Source of the DNA: Halomonas maura
GTDB lineage: Bacteria; Pseudomonadota; Gammaproteobacteria; Pseudomonadales; Halomonadaceae
Reading direction: 5' to 3'
Assembly: GCF_030409305.1 (NCBI RefSeq)
Contig: NZ_JAUFPQ010000017.1
Location: 8,106 to 72,105 of the forward strand
DNA: 64,000 nt
The position numbers were made by a program, and so were the translations under genes. Each line of letters opens with the position of its first letter. The stretch's first letter is position 1. Positions 28,359 to 37,675 of this stretch are shown piece after piece. The notes beneath the pieces were generated by a model. That model was not told the origin of the DNA and searched no databases. It worked only from the letters and a program-made list of their open reading frames with translations.

Positions 28359-29540
28359 ATGCCCCTCGCCGTGTCGCTGCTGTCGCTCTGCCAGGCCCTG
28401 CTGATCAGCGGCAACATCCTGCTGATCGCCGTCTCGCCGCTGATCGGCGCCGCCCTGGCGCCCGCGCCCGCCTGGTCCACCGCGCCGGTGGCGACCCAGT
28501 GGCTTGGCCTGATGTGCGCCACCATCCCGGCCTCGCTGATCATGGCGCGAGTGGGTCGGCGCCGCGGCTTCATGCTCGGCAACCTGCTGGGGCTGGCCGG
28601 GGTGGGCCTGGCGATCCAGGCCCTGAGCGACGAGCGCTTCCTGCTGTTCCTGGTGGCCACCTGGCTGATCGGCATCGGCATCGGCTTCGGCCAGCTGTAC
28701 CGCTTCGCGGCGGTCGAGGCGGCGCCGGCCAGCCTGCGCGACCGCGCCATCGGCCTGGTGATGGGCGGTGGGGTACTGGCCGCCTTCTTCGGCCCCTGGC
28801 TGGCCCGACACAGCCGGGAGCTGGCCGAGGTCCCCTTCCTGGGCAGCTTCCTGGGGCTCGGCGCCCTCTACCTGCTGGCCCTGGTCGTGCTGTCGCTGAT
28901 CCGCCTGCCCCCGCCGGAACGCACCCATGGCGGGAGCGAGGCCCGGCCCCTCGGCGAGATCCTGCGCCAGCCGACCTTCCTCGTCGCGGTGACGGCGGCG
29001 CTGATCGGCTACGGGGTGATGAACCTGGCGATGACCGCCACCCCCCTGGCGATGTCCGCACAGGGCCTGCACTTCGATCATGTGGCCACCACCATCCAGT
29101 GGCACGTGGTGGCGATGTTCCTGCCTTCCTTCGTCACCGGCCGGCTCACCGCCCGCTTCGGCGCCAGCCGCATGATCCTGGCCGGCTGCGCCCTGCTCGT
29201 CGCCAGCGCCCTGGTGGCCCGCCTCGAGGCCGGCCTCGGCGGTTTCCATGCCGGCCTGATCCTGCTCGGCCTGGGCTGGAACTTCACCTTCCTGCCGGCC
29301 ACCGGCCTGCTTACCGAGGCCTATCGCCCCGCCGAGAAGGCGCGCACCCAGGCCGCCAACGAGTTCCTGGTCTTCACCACCGTGACCCTGACCGCCCTGC
29401 TCGCCGGCCCGCTGGTCACCACGCTAGGCTGGGGACGGCTGAACGCGGTGCTGCTGCCGCTGTGCCTGCTGCCGGTCCTGGCCCTGGCCTGGCGGCACCT
29501 TGCGATGCGCCGCCAGGGCCCCCAGATCACCCCCCACTGA
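28359..29540 (+). CDS. MFS transporter
   Basis: A 393-residue, 12-TM major facilitator. ATG 28359 is set by the CGGAGG just upstream. The loop 2-3 signature MARVGRRRGFMLGN (about 62-75), the mid-protein cytoplasmic loop RLPPPERTHGGSEARPLGEI and a second-half copy TGRLTARFGASRMILAG are visible. No substrate can be assigned. The stop is 22 bp before ycjX, so these genes are likely co-transcribed. Confidence 0.85.
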   Translation: MPLAVSLLSLCQALLISGNILLIAVSPLIGAALAPAPAWSTAPVATQWLGLMCATIPASLIMARVGRRRGFMLGNLLGLAGVGLAIQALSDERFLLFLVATWLIGIGIGFGQLYRFAAVEAAPASLRDRAIGLVMGGGVLAAFFGPWLARHSRELAEVPFLGSFLGLGALYLLALVVLSLIRLPPPERTHGGSEARPLGEILRQPTFLVAVTAALIGYGVMNLAMTATPLAMSAQGLHFDHVATTIQWHVVAMFLPSFVTGRLTARFGASRMILAGCALLVASALVARLEAGLGGFHAGLILLGLGWNFTFLPATGLLTEAYRPAEKARTQAANEFLVFTTVTLTALLAGPLVTTLGWGRLNAVLLPLCLLPVLALAWRHLAMRRQGPQITPH

Positions 29541-29562
29541 TCGCCGACACGGACGCCACACC

Positions 29563-30951
29563 ATGCGCCACCCCTTGACCCGGGAACTGCACGACCTGCT
29601 GGAGCGTGGCCGGGATCGCCAGCTGCGCCTGGCGGTGACCGGCCTGTCGCGCTCCGGCAAGACCGCCTTTCTCACCTCGCTGATCAATCAGCTGCGCCAT
29701 GCCGGCCTGGAGGCCCGCCTGGACCTGCTGCCGGCCGCCCGGGACGGCCGCCTGCTCGGGGCCCGGCGCGTCGAGCAGCACGACCTCGGCGTGCCGCGCT
29801 TCCCCTTCGACCGGGCCATGTCGGCCCTGGACGACCGCCCGCCGCGTTGGCCCGAGCCCACCCGCGGCATCAGCGAGCTGCGCCTGGTGCTGCGCTACCG
29901 GCCGCAGCGGCCCGGGCTGATGGGCGGCGAGACCCGCCGCCTGACCCTGGACCTGTTCGACTATCCCGGCGAGTGGCTGCTCGACCTGCCGCTGCTGGGG
30001 CACGACTACCCGAGCTGGTGTCGCTCCCAGACCGGCCATGGCGACGCCCGCGAGGCGCTCTTCGCCGACTGGCAGCGCGAGGTGGCGACCCTGGACCCGG
30101 CCCAGGAGGTCGACGAGGGCCGCCTGGCCGAGATCGCCGAGCGCTATGCCGAGGGGCTCAGGGCGGCCCGGGAGGCCGGCTTCTCGGACCTTCAGCCGGG
30201 CCGCTTCCTGCTGCCCGGCGAGCTCGAGGGCGCCCCGGTACTGCAGTTCTTCCCGCTGCCGGGCATCGCCGACGCCGACCCCGCGCAACTGGCCCAGCTG
30301 CCGCCGGAGAGTCTCTACGCCACCCTGGCGCGGCGCTTCCGTCACTACCAGCAGCATATCGTGCGGCCCTTCTACCGGGACCACTTCCGCCGCTTCGACC
30401 GCCAGATCGTCCTGGTGGACATCCTCGGCGCGCTGAATGCCGGCCCGGAACGCTTCGAGGACCTCTCCCGCGCGCTGGGCCGGCTGATGCAGAGCTTCGA
30501 TTATGGCCGGCGCAGCCTGCTGTCACGGCTGTTCGCCTCGCGCATCGACCGGCTGGCCATCGCCGCCACCAAGGCGGATCATGTCACCCCGGAGCAGCAT
30601 GCGCGGATGACCGGACTGATCGAGACCCTGCTGGCCGAGCCGCTCAAGGATCTGCACTTCGCCAACGTGCCGGTCCGGGCCCTGTCGCTGGCCGCCATCC
30701 GTGCCACCGAGGCCCGGGAGGTCCACCATCAGGGCCAGCGGCAACCGGCCCTGCGCGGCACCACCCTGGCGGGCGAGGAGACCCTGCTGTTTCCCGGCGA
30801 GGTACCGAACCGCCTGCCCGACGCCGGCTTCTGGGCCCGCCAGGGCTTCACCTTCACCGCCTTCCGCCCCTTGCCCCGGGACGCTGGCGCCCTGCCGCAC
30901 ATCCGCATGGACGCCGCCCTGGACTGGCTGATCGGAGACAAGCTGCAATGA
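29563..30951 (+). CDS. ycjX: YcjX family P-loop GTP-binding protein
   Basis: A 462-residue protein of the YcjX (DUF463) family, nucleotide-binding and linked to sigma-32/Psp stress regulons in enterobacteria. The P-loop is GLSRSGKTAFLTSL (about 27-40). LDLFDYPGEWLLDLPLL (about 130-146) corresponds to the switch/Walker B segment. FYRDHFRRFDRQIVLVDILG and AIAATKADHV (a variant NKxD-like motif) are near 275 and 345. It overlaps ycjF by 4 bp, the conserved pairing. Confidence 0.92.
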   Translation: MRHPLTRELHDLLERGRDRQLRLAVTGLSRSGKTAFLTSLINQLRHAGLEARLDLLPAARDGRLLGARRVEQHDLGVPRFPFDRAMSALDDRPPRWPEPTRGISELRLVLRYRPQRPGLMGGETRRLTLDLFDYPGEWLLDLPLLGHDYPSWCRSQTGHGDAREALFADWQREVATLDPAQEVDEGRLAEIAERYAEGLRAAREAGFSDLQPGRFLLPGELEGAPVLQFFPLPGIADADPAQLAQLPPESLYATLARRFRHYQQHIVRPFYRDHFRRFDRQIVLVDILGALNAGPERFEDLSRALGRLMQSFDYGRRSLLSRLFASRIDRLAIAATKADHVTPEQHARMTGLIETLLAEPLKDLHFANVPVRALSLAAIRATEAREVHHQGQRQPALRGTTLAGEETLLFPGEVPNRLPDAGFWARQGFTFTAFRPLPRDAGALPHIRMDAALDWLIGDKLQ

Positions 30952-31997
30952 CCGCGCCCCGCGACACCGACCCGCGACCGGGTCGACGCTTCACCCTGGA
31001 GGACCGCCCGGCGTCCGAGCCCCCGGCCCCCGGTCAGGCCTTCGCCGCGGATCACGACAGCCGCCCCCTGAGCGTCGCCACCGAGCCGCCGGGCCAGGCC
31101 GAACAGGCCGTGAGCGAGAGCCTGGCCGCCCCCCGGCGTCGCCGCTGGGGCCTGCTGGCACTGCTGATCGCGGGGCTCGGGCTCGGCACGGCGGAGCTGG
31201 TGCTGTCCCTGCCGGCGGCGCTGGCCGCCGATGACTGGCTGGGACTCGGCTGGGGCCTGGTCGGCCTGGGGGCCATCGGCGTCGGGGCCGGCGCCCTGGG
31301 ACGCGAGCTGTGGCGGCTGCGTCGACTACGCCGGCACGAGCGACTGCGCGAGGCGCTGGCCGCCCTGCCCGAGGCGTCCCCGCGCCAGGCCATGGCCACG
31401 GCCCAGGCCCTGCGCCGCCGCCTGTCCCTGGACGACGACCATCCCCACTGGCGGGGCTTCGTCGAGGCCCGGGAGGCCCATCATGACGGCCGCGACCTCC
31501 AGGTCCTGCTGGCCCATCACCTGCTCGCGCCCCGGGACCGCGAGGCCCGTCGGCTGATCTCGCGGATGAGCGGCGAGACGGCGGTGATGGTGGCGGTCAG
31601 CCCGCTGACCCTGGTGGACATGGCCCTGGTGGCCTGGCGCCACCTGGCGCTCATCGATCGCCTGTGCCGGCTCTACGGGCTCGAGCTGGGCTACGCGGCA
31701 CGCCTTCGCCTGCTGCGCCAGGTGCTGCGCGACATGGCCTTCGCCGGGGCCAGCGAGATGGCCGGCGAGGCGGGCATGGAGCTGCTGTCGCTGAACCTGG
31801 CCGGCCGGCTGTCGACGCGGGCCGGCCAGGGGCTGGGAGTCGGCCTGCTCGGGGCTCGGCTGGGCCTGAGGGCCCAGCGGCTGACCCGCCCGCTGGCCTT
31901 CGCCGAGGCGGATCGGCCGCGGCTCGCCGACCTGCGCCGGGAGCTATGGGGCCGGCTGCGACGCCTCGAGACCCCGCCGGAGCGGTCCGGAGCTTGA
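30948..31997 (+). CDS. ycjF: YcjF/TIGR01620 (DUF697) membrane protein
   Basis: A 349-residue inner-membrane protein translationally coupled to ycjX. A disordered, Pro-rich N-terminus (1-60) is followed by two membrane helices, about 65-83 (WGLLALLIAGLGLGTAELVL) and 93-115 (GWGLVGLGAIGVGAGALGREL). The DUF697 region reads SGETAVMVAVSPLTLVDMAL and RLLRQVLRDMAFAGASEMAG. The function is not defined; the pair is a stress-associated module in other proteobacteria. Confidence 0.88.
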   Translation: MTAPRDTDPRPGRRFTLEDRPASEPPAPGQAFAADHDSRPLSVATEPPGQAEQAVSESLAAPRRRRWGLLALLIAGLGLGTAELVLSLPAALAADDWLGLGWGLVGLGAIGVGAGALGRELWRLRRLRRHERLREALAALPEASPRQAMATAQALRRRLSLDDDHPHWRGFVEAREAHHDGRDLQVLLAHHLLAPRDREARRLISRMSGETAVMVAVSPLTLVDMALVAWRHLALIDRLCRLYGLELGYAARLRLLRQVLRDMAFAGASEMAGEAGMELLSLNLAGRLSTRAGQGLGVGLLGARLGLRAQRLTRPLAFAEADRPRLADLRRELWGRLRRLETPPERSGA

Positions 31998-32073
31998 TTC
32001 AGGTCACCACGGCGCGGCCAAGGACGACTAGGCTGGAGGATACCCCCAACGGCAATGACAGGAGTCTCATACC

Positions 32074-32514
32074 ATGTTCCAGTCCATCCTCGTACCCATC
32101 GACGGGTCGGAACACTCGCGCCTGGCCCTCTGTGTGGCCAGCAAGTTGGCCCGACAGGAAGACGGCCAGCTCGTCCTGTTGCACGTCCCCGAGGCGCTCG
32201 AGCACGAGCCCCTGCTGGTATGGGGAATCGGCGCGGTGCCCTTGGGAGCCACCCTCGACAAGCGCGAGAAGGTCGGTCGGGAACTGCTCGACAAGGCCGG
32301 CGAGGAGGCTCGGGCGCTGGGCGTCAAGGACGTGGACACGGTGATCGGCAAGGGCAATCCCGCCCTGAGCATCCTGGACGAGGCCAAGCAGCGCGGGGTG
32401 GATGCCATCGTCATGGGCAGCCGCGGGCTCGGCGACCTCAAGGGCCTGGTGGTCGGCAGCGTCTCCCACAAGGTCAGCCACGGCGCCGATTGCCGCGTGA
32501 TCACCGTCAACTGA
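32074..32514 (+). CDS. Universal stress protein (UspA family), copy 1
   Basis: A 146-residue single-domain Usp starting MFQSILVPIDGSEHSRLAL. The ATP-binding signature G2xG9xGS is present in MGSRGLGDLKGLVVGSVSHK (about 115-134), so it is the nucleotide-binding type. Asp in VPIDGS contacts adenine in the family. A tandem paralog follows after 89 bp. The role is general stress survival; the target is unknown. Confidence 0.93.
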   Translation: MFQSILVPIDGSEHSRLALCVASKLARQEDGQLVLLHVPEALEHEPLLVWGIGAVPLGATLDKREKVGRELLDKAGEEARALGVKDVDTVIGKGNPALSILDEAKQRGVDAIVMGSRGLGDLKGLVVGSVSHKVSHGADCRVITVN

Positions 32515-32603
32515 GCCCCTCGCCTCACGGCCCGTGACCCCGCCACCCTCGGCCACCAGGCTGTGGGTGGGCGGAGCTGCGCCTTGCCTAGGAGGTGTCT
32601 GCC

Positions 32604-33044
32604 ATGTTCCGTTCCATCCTGGTGCCCATCGACGGCTCGCCCCATGCCCGCAAGGCCCTCTCGCTGGCCTGCCAACTGGCGCGCCACCAGGAGGTCTTCC
32701 TGCTGCTGCTGCACATCCCCGAGGCCCTGCCCCACAACCCGCCGCTGGTCTGGGGCGTGGGCACACAGGCGGTCGAGGCCTCGCGGGAGGAACGCGCCCG
32801 CCAGGCACAGCAGATGGTCGAGAAGGCCGCCGAGGAGGCGCGTGACCTTGGCGCGCCGCATGTCGAGATGTTGATCCGTCGGGGCGACCCCACCCGCACC
32901 ATCCTCGAGGTGGCCAAGGACCGGAACGTCGATGCCATCCTGATGGGCAGCCGTGGCCTGAGCGATCTGCGCGGGCTGCTGACGGGCAGCGTCTCCCACA
33001 AGGTCAGCCACGGCGCCGAGTGCAGCGTGATCACCGTGCACTGA
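32604..33044 (+). CDS. Universal stress protein (UspA family), copy 2
   Basis: A 146-residue paralog of the preceding gene, equal in length. Start ATG 32604 is placed by AGGAGGT at 32590-32596. It shares VPIDGS, the region HIPEALPHNPPLVWGVG, and the ATP loop MGSRGLSDLRGLLTGSVSHK. The two copies differ mostly in the helix at about 60-90, so the duplication is not recent. Its stop lies 8 bp before the left end of a 164-bp inverted-repeat element. Confidence 0.93.
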   Translation: MFRSILVPIDGSPHARKALSLACQLARHQEVFLLLLHIPEALPHNPPLVWGVGTQAVEASREERARQAQQMVEKAAEEARDLGAPHVEMLIRRGDPTRTILEVAKDRNVDAILMGSRGLSDLRGLLTGSVSHKVSHGAECSVITVH

Positions 33045-33052
33045 GTGCGGCC

Positions 33053-33216
33053 AGGAGCCTGTCGGTTTTGACCGATCGTCACGAGAATCCCGGATTTCGA
33101 GGCAAGTTTATCGATCTATTGAGGCGAATAGCGCGCTATTTAACGACATTGATCGAATGAAGTTGGCCGAAAGCCCGGCATTCGCAGTCGATCAGCGTCA
33201 GGTCCGACAGGCTCCT
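33053..33216. mobile_element. 164-bp near-palindromic inverted-repeat element (MITE-like)
   Basis: Terminal repeats AGGAGCCTGTCGG (33053-33065) and CCGACAGGCTCCT (33204-33216) are exact inverses. The two arms continue as an imperfect palindrome (CCCGGATTTCG against CGAAAGCCCGG; TCGATC against GATCGA) up to a perfect central 14-mer AATAGCGCGCTATT (33127-33140). It is more AT-rich than its surroundings and has no gene. It fills the gap between convergent usp and ABC ATPase genes, and its right end overlaps the ATPase stop codon. A non-autonomous element or a structured RNA hairpin are both possible. Confidence 0.7.
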
Positions 33217-34336
33217 AGGCCAGGCGTCGTTCCGAGACGGCATCGAAGAGCACCGCCCGGCGCATGTCCACTCTCAGGTCAATGCGCTCCCCGGCCGCCA
33301 CTCGGCAGTGCGGGTCGACCCTCGCGGTGATCTCGCCCTCGCCCAGTGGCAGGCGCAGCAGGATATCCGCCCCGGTGGGCTCGGCCACGCTGACCGTGGC
33401 GACTAGTGGCGTGCCCTCCGCATGCTCGCCGAGGCGGGCGTCCTCCTCGCTGAAGTGCTCCGGCCGCAGGCCCAGCACCAGTGACCGGCCGACCTGGTCG
33501 GCCAGGGCGTCACTCTCGCGGCTCGTCGGCCAGGGCAGCACCAGCTCATCGGCTCCCGGCGTGGCGACGCGCAGGCGGTAGTCGCCGGCCGCGCCCTCCA
33601 GGGTGGCGCGGATGAAGTTCATCGACGGTGAGCCCATGAAGCCGGCCACGAAGACGTCCACCGGATCGTTGTAGATCTCGTCCGGGGTGCCGAACTGCAG
33701 GATCCGTCCATCGCGCATCACGGCGATGCTGTCGGCCAGGGTCATGGCCTCGATCTGGTCGTGCGTCACGTAGACGATGGTGGTGCCCAGGCGCTGGTGG
33801 AGCTTCTTGATCTCGGTGCGCATCTCCACCCGCAGCTTGGCGTCGAGGTTGGAGAGCGGCTCGTCGAACAGGTAGACCCTGGGCTCCCGGGCCAGGGCGC
33901 GGCCCATGGCCACCCGCTGGCGCTGGCCACCGGAGAGCTGGGACGGCTTGCGCTCGAGCAGGTTGGAGATCTGCAGCAGGTCCGCCACCCGCTCCACCGC
34001 GGCCTCGCGCTCGGCCCTGGGGACCTTGCGCATCTCCAGGCCGAAGGCGATGTTCTGGCGCACCGTCATGCTCGGGTAGAGGGCGTAGGACTGGAAGACC
34101 ATGGCGATGTCGCGATCGGCGGGCGTGTGCCAGGTGATCTCCTCGCCGCCGATATGAATTTCCCCGGCGGTCACCGGCTCGAGCCCGGCGATGGCATTCA
34201 TCAGGGTCGACTTGCCGCAGCCCGAGGGGCCGACCAGGATCAGGAACTCCCCGGAGTCGATGGCCAGGCTGACGTCCTTGAGCACCTGGGTGCTGCCGAA
34301 GTCCTTGCAGACATGCTGGATTTCCAAAGCTGACAT
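33215..34336 (-). CDS. Sugar ABC transporter ATPase, MalK/UgpC type (GtsD-like)
   Basis: A 373-residue ATP-hydrolysing subunit of a carbohydrate importer. Start ATG 34336 has GAGGT upstream. Walker A GPSGCGKST is at 36-44, the signature LSGGQRQRVAMGRALA near 134, Walker B VYLFDEPLSNLDAKLR near 154, and H-loop VTHDQIEAMTLAD near 187. The C-terminal TOBE/regulatory domain (about 235-373) is MalK-type. Its TAG stop lies inside the right end of the 164-bp element. It is the last gene of a minus-strand sugar operon. Confidence 0.93.
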   Translation of the reverse strand: MSALEIQHVCKDFGSTQVLKDVSLAIDSGEFLILVGPSGCGKSTLMNAIAGLEPVTAGEIHIGGEEITWHTPADRDIAMVFQSYALYPSMTVRQNIAFGLEMRKVPRAEREAAVERVADLLQISNLLERKPSQLSGGQRQRVAMGRALAREPRVYLFDEPLSNLDAKLRVEMRTEIKKLHQRLGTTIVYVTHDQIEAMTLADSIAVMRDGRILQFGTPDEIYNDPVDVFVAGFMGSPSMNFIRATLEGAAGDYRLRVATPGADELVLPWPTSRESDALADQVGRSLVLGLRPEHFSEEDARLGEHAEGTPLVATVSVAEPTGADILLRLPLGEGEITARVDPHCRVAAGERIDLRVDMRRAVLFDAVSERRLA

Positions 34337-34412
34337 GATGGTTACCTCGTTATTATTCGACGGTTGATGGCCCAACGAAACGCCAGCGAGCGCCGCCGGT
34401 GTTCGTCGGCCA

Positions 34413-35291
34413 TTAGCCCTTGACCGAGCCCGCGGTGAGCCCACGCACGAAATACTTGCCGGCCAGCACGTAGACCACCAGGGTCGGCAGGGCGGCGATC
34501 ATGGCGGCGGCCATGTCGACGTTGTATTCCTTCACCCCCGTCGAGGTGTTGACCAGGTTGTTCAGGGCCACCGTGACCGGTTGGGTGTCGTGGCCGGAGA
34601 AGGCCACGCCGAACAGGAAATCGTTCCAGATCTGGGTGAACTGCCAGATCACCGAGACCACGATGATCGGCGTCGACACCGGCAGCAGGATGCGCCGGAA
34701 GATGCGGAAGAAGCCGGCCCCGTCCAGCTTGGCCGCCGACACCAGCTCGTCGGGGATCGACACGTAGAAATTGCGGAAGAACAGCGTCGTGAAGGCAATG
34801 CCGAAGATCACGTGGACCAGTACCAGGCCCGCGCGGGAGCTGGACAGCCCGAGCCAGCCGAGCGTCTGGGCCATGGGCAGCAGGATGACCTGGAAGGGGA
34901 TGAAGCAGCCGAACAGCATCAGCGCGAACAGCAGCTCGGCGCCCTTGAAGCGCCACTTGGTCAGCGCATAGCCGTTGAGTGCCCCCAGCAGGGTGGAGAT
35001 GGCCACCGCCGGGATGACGATGGCGAAGGAGTTCCAGAAGTAGCCTCCCATCCCCTCGCAGCGCATGCCGGTGCAGGCCTCCCCCCAGGCCTTGATCCAG
35101 GGCGCCAGGGTCGGGTTCGCGGGCAGCGTCAGCAGAGTGCCGGCGCTGATCTCGTCGAGGGGCTTGAACGAGGTCAGCACCATCACCGCCAGCGGCAGCA
35201 GGTAGAACAGGGCCGCGAGGCCGAGCGCGGCGTAGACCAGGGCGCGCAGCAGGCGCGCCATGGGGGTCTGGCGTCGAATCACGTTATCCAT
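34413..35291 (-). CDS. Sugar ABC transporter permease, MalG type (GtsC-like)
   Basis: A 292-residue inner-membrane permease with six TM segments. The EAA-type cytoplasmic loop that docks with the ATPase reads VSAAKLDGAGFFRIFRRILL (about 182-201). The N-terminal TM is about 16-36 (VYAALGLAALFYLLPLAVMV), and the C-terminus is RGLTAGSVKG, typical of MalG-like subunits. It overlaps the preceding permease gene by 8 bp. An alternative start at Met 11 is possible. Confidence 0.92.
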   Translation of the reverse strand: MDNVIRRQTPMARLLRALVYAALGLAALFYLLPLAVMVLTSFKPLDEISAGTLLTLPANPTLAPWIKAWGEACTGMRCEGMGGYFWNSFAIVIPAVAISTLLGALNGYALTKWRFKGAELLFALMLFGCFIPFQVILLPMAQTLGWLGLSSSRAGLVLVHVIFGIAFTTLFFRNFYVSIPDELVSAAKLDGAGFFRIFRRILLPVSTPIIVVSVIWQFTQIWNDFLFGVAFSGHDTQPVTVALNNLVNTSTGVKEYNVDMAAAMIAALPTLVVYVLAGKYFVRGLTAGSVKG

Positions 35292-36225
35292 GCCGGCGAC
35301 TCCGCAGTTCGGAATAGAGGTAGGGGATGAGGATGGCCAGCACGCCGCCGAGCATCAGGATGGCACTGGCGGAGCCGAGGCCGATCTGGGCCCGGCTGAA
35401 GGAATGGGCGTACATGAAGGTGGCCGGCAGGTCGGAGGCATAGCCGGGACCGCCGCCGGTCAGCGCCACCACCAGGTCGAAGCTCTTGATGGCGATGTGC
35501 GAGAGGATCATCACGGCGCTGAAGACCACCGGGCGCAGGCAGGGCAGGATGACCCGCCAGTAGATCCGCGGCAGGCTGGCGCCGTCGAGCTGGGCGGCCT
35601 TGAAGATGCTGTCGTCGATGCCGCGCAACCCGGCCAGGAACAGCGCCATGACGAAGCCCGAGGCCTGCCAGACGGCGGCGATGACCAGGGTGTAGACGGC
35701 CATGTCCGGATCGACCAGCCAGTCGAAGGTGAAGGTCTCGAAGCCCCAGCCGCGCACCATGGCCTGCAGGCCCAGGCCGGGGTTGAGCAGCCATTTCCAC
35801 ACCACCCCGGTGACGATGAACGACAGCGCCATGGGGTACAGGTAGATCGTGCGCAGCGCCCCCTCCTGGCGGATCCGCTGGTCGAGCAGGATCGCCAGGC
35901 CGGCGCCGAGCACCAGGCAGAGGCCGACGAAGAGCGCGCCGAACACCCCGAGGTTGGTGGCCGCCACCCACCAGCGGTCATTGGCCATCAAGCGGGCGTA
36001 CTGGGCGCCGCCGACGAAATCGTAGCTGGGCAGCAGCCGGGAATCGGTCAGCGAGAGCACGAAGGTCCACAGCATGAAGCCATAGACGAAGAACAGCGAG
36101 ATCAGCACCGAGGGCGCCAGCACCAGCTTGGGCAGCCAGGCCTGGAGACGCGCCGTGATGGCCGGCGCGGAGGCCGCCGGGCGGGCGCGGCCGGTCCCGG
36201 TCGCGAGAGTCGAAGGGCTTTTCAT
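35284..36225 (-). CDS. Sugar ABC transporter permease, MalF type (GtsB-like)
   Basis: A 313-residue inner-membrane permease with six TM segments and a periplasmic loop near 60-90. The ATPase-docking EAA loop is FKAAQLDGASLPRIYWRVIL (about 208-227). LTGGGPGYASDLPATFMYAH (about 257-276) is the conserved region of MalF-like sugar permeases. The polar N-terminus (1-25) is unusually rich in Ala, Pro and Thr. It lies 60 bp after the binding-protein gene. Confidence 0.92.
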   Translation of the reverse strand: MKSPSTLATGTGRARPAASAPAITARLQAWLPKLVLAPSVLISLFFVYGFMLWTFVLSLTDSRLLPSYDFVGGAQYARLMANDRWWVAATNLGVFGALFVGLCLVLGAGLAILLDQRIRQEGALRTIYLYPMALSFIVTGVVWKWLLNPGLGLQAMVRGWGFETFTFDWLVDPDMAVYTLVIAAVWQASGFVMALFLAGLRGIDDSIFKAAQLDGASLPRIYWRVILPCLRPVVFSAVMILSHIAIKSFDLVVALTGGGPGYASDLPATFMYAHSFSRAQIGLGSASAILMLGGVLAILIPYLYSELRSRRHG

Positions 36226-36285
36226 GGAAACTTCCTCAGTCTCGAGGCGGACGGCGCCCGCCGAGCGGCGGGCGCCAGGGCGTCG

Positions 36286-37560
36286 TCACAGGGCCAGGCT
36301 GGCGGCCTGCGCAAGGCGTTCGGCGGCCTGGTCGGCGCTCATCTCGCTCGAGTTGAAGTAGTTGGTGATGATATCGAAGAAGGCCCCCTGGACATCGCTG
36401 CGCATGGCCATGCGGTGTGCCATGCTGGGCACCAGCCCCTCCTGGTCGCGGGCGGCCTGGAAGTCGTCCATGGCGCGCTGGGCGCAGGCGTCGAACTCGC
36501 TCATGTCGAGGTCGGGACGCGCCGGGATCGAGCCCTTGACCCGGTTGAAGGCCTGCTGGAACTCGGGCGCCAGCACCAGGCGGGCCATGGCCTGCTGGGC
36601 CTCGCGAGCCGCCTCGTCGCCGAGCCGGAACATGGCGAAGCTGTCGATGTTGAAGGAGAAGGCGTCGGTAGTGCCGGGTACCGGCGCGCACAGATAGTCC
36701 TCGCCGGCCTCGAGGCCCGCGGCGGTGAACTCGCCCTTGGCCCAGTCGCCCATGATCTGCATCGCGGCCTGGCCGTCGATCACCATGGAGGTGGCCAGGT
36801 TCCAGTCGCGTCCCGGCATGCCCTCGTCCATCAGCTCGCGCAGGCGCTTGAAGGTGGTCAGGGCCTCGATCATGGTGTCGCTGGTGAGCGCCTCCTCGTC
36901 GAGCTCGACGAAGGCGCGGCGATAGAAGTCACTGCCCCCCAGGCTCAGCACCACGCTCTCGAAGGTGGTGGCGTCCTGCCAGGGCTGGCCGCCATGGGCC
37001 AGCGGCACATAGCCCGCCTCGCGCAGGGCCTCGCCGGCGGCGAACAGCTCGTCCCAGCTGGTCGGCACCTCGACGCCGGCATCGTCCAGCACCTCGGGAT
37101 TGGCCCACAGCCAGTTGACCCGGTGGACGTTGACCGGCACCGCCACGTAGTGGCCGTCGTGGCGCATGATGTCGGCCACCCCCTCGGGCAGCAGCGCGTC
37201 CCAGTCGCCCTCCTCGGCCACCGGATCGAGATTGGCGAGCAGCCCCAGCTCCCCCCACTCCTGGATCTCCGGGCCCTTGATCTGGGCCGCCGCCGGCGGA
37301 TTGCCGGACATGGCCCGGGACTTGAGCACCGTCATGGCGCTGTCGCCGCCGCCGCCGGCCACGGCGAAGTCCTTCCACTGGTGCCCCTGCGCCTCGAGCA
37401 GGTCGCGCAGGGCGCCCACCGCCTGAGCCTCGCCGCCGGAGGTCCACCAGTGCAGGACCTCGACCTCGCCGGCCGAGGCCTGGCCGGCCCCCAGGGCGCC
37501 GGCCATCGCCACCGCGATGGCCGATGTCTTCAGGCCGCCGAGTCGTGAAAGTGCGCGCAT
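36286..37560 (-). CDS. Sugar ABC transporter periplasmic binding protein (GtsA-like)
   Basis: A 424-residue extracellular solute-binding protein of the carbohydrate class. Start ATG 37560 has AGGAGA upstream. The signal peptide ends at about residue 30 ([14 protein letters not shown]). The mature N-terminus [20 protein letters not shown] closely resembles the glucose/mannose-binding proteins of Pseudomonas GtsA type. [20 protein letters not shown] and MGDWAKGEF fit the family. A 115-bp gap separates it from the upstream epimerase gene, room for its own promoter. Glucose or mannose is the likely ligand, by family and by neighbours. Confidence 0.9.
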   Translation of the reverse strand: MRALSRLGGLKTSAIAVAMAGALGAGQASAGEVEVLHWWTSGGEAQAVGALRDLLEAQGHQWKDFAVAGGGGDSAMTVLKSRAMSGNPPAAAQIKGPEIQEWGELGLLANLDPVAEEGDWDALLPEGVADIMRHDGHYVAVPVNVHRVNWLWANPEVLDDAGVEVPTSWDELFAAGEALREAGYVPLAHGGQPWQDATTFESVVLSLGGSDFYRRAFVELDEEALTSDTMIEALTTFKRLRELMDEGMPGRDWNLATSMVIDGQAAMQIMGDWAKGEFTAAGLEAGEDYLCAPVPGTTDAFSFNIDSFAMFRLGDEAAREAQQAMARLVLAPEFQQAFNRVKGSIPARPDLDMSEFDACAQRAMDDFQAARDQEGLVPSMAHRMAMRSDVQGAFFDIITNYFNSSEMSADQAAERLAQAASLAL

Positions 37561-37675
37561 GTGACGTTCTCCTGTGCTTGTTGTTGTCCGCCGCCAGTCA
37601 CGACGACACAAGACACGCTAGCGCACTCGCACCGGCCCATGGGGTTACCAAGTGCTGGATAGTGTTGCCGACATA

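Noticed and set aside
26550-29249. Very long open frame antisense to the symporter and MFS genes
   Set aside because: High GC creates long stop-free antisense frames. Its composition (Gln/Gly/His/Ala-rich, no domain) is that of a shadow, while the plus-strand genes have clear families.
33053-33216. Insertion sequence with transposase
   Set aside because: The element is only 164 bp and has no coding frame, so at most non-autonomous.
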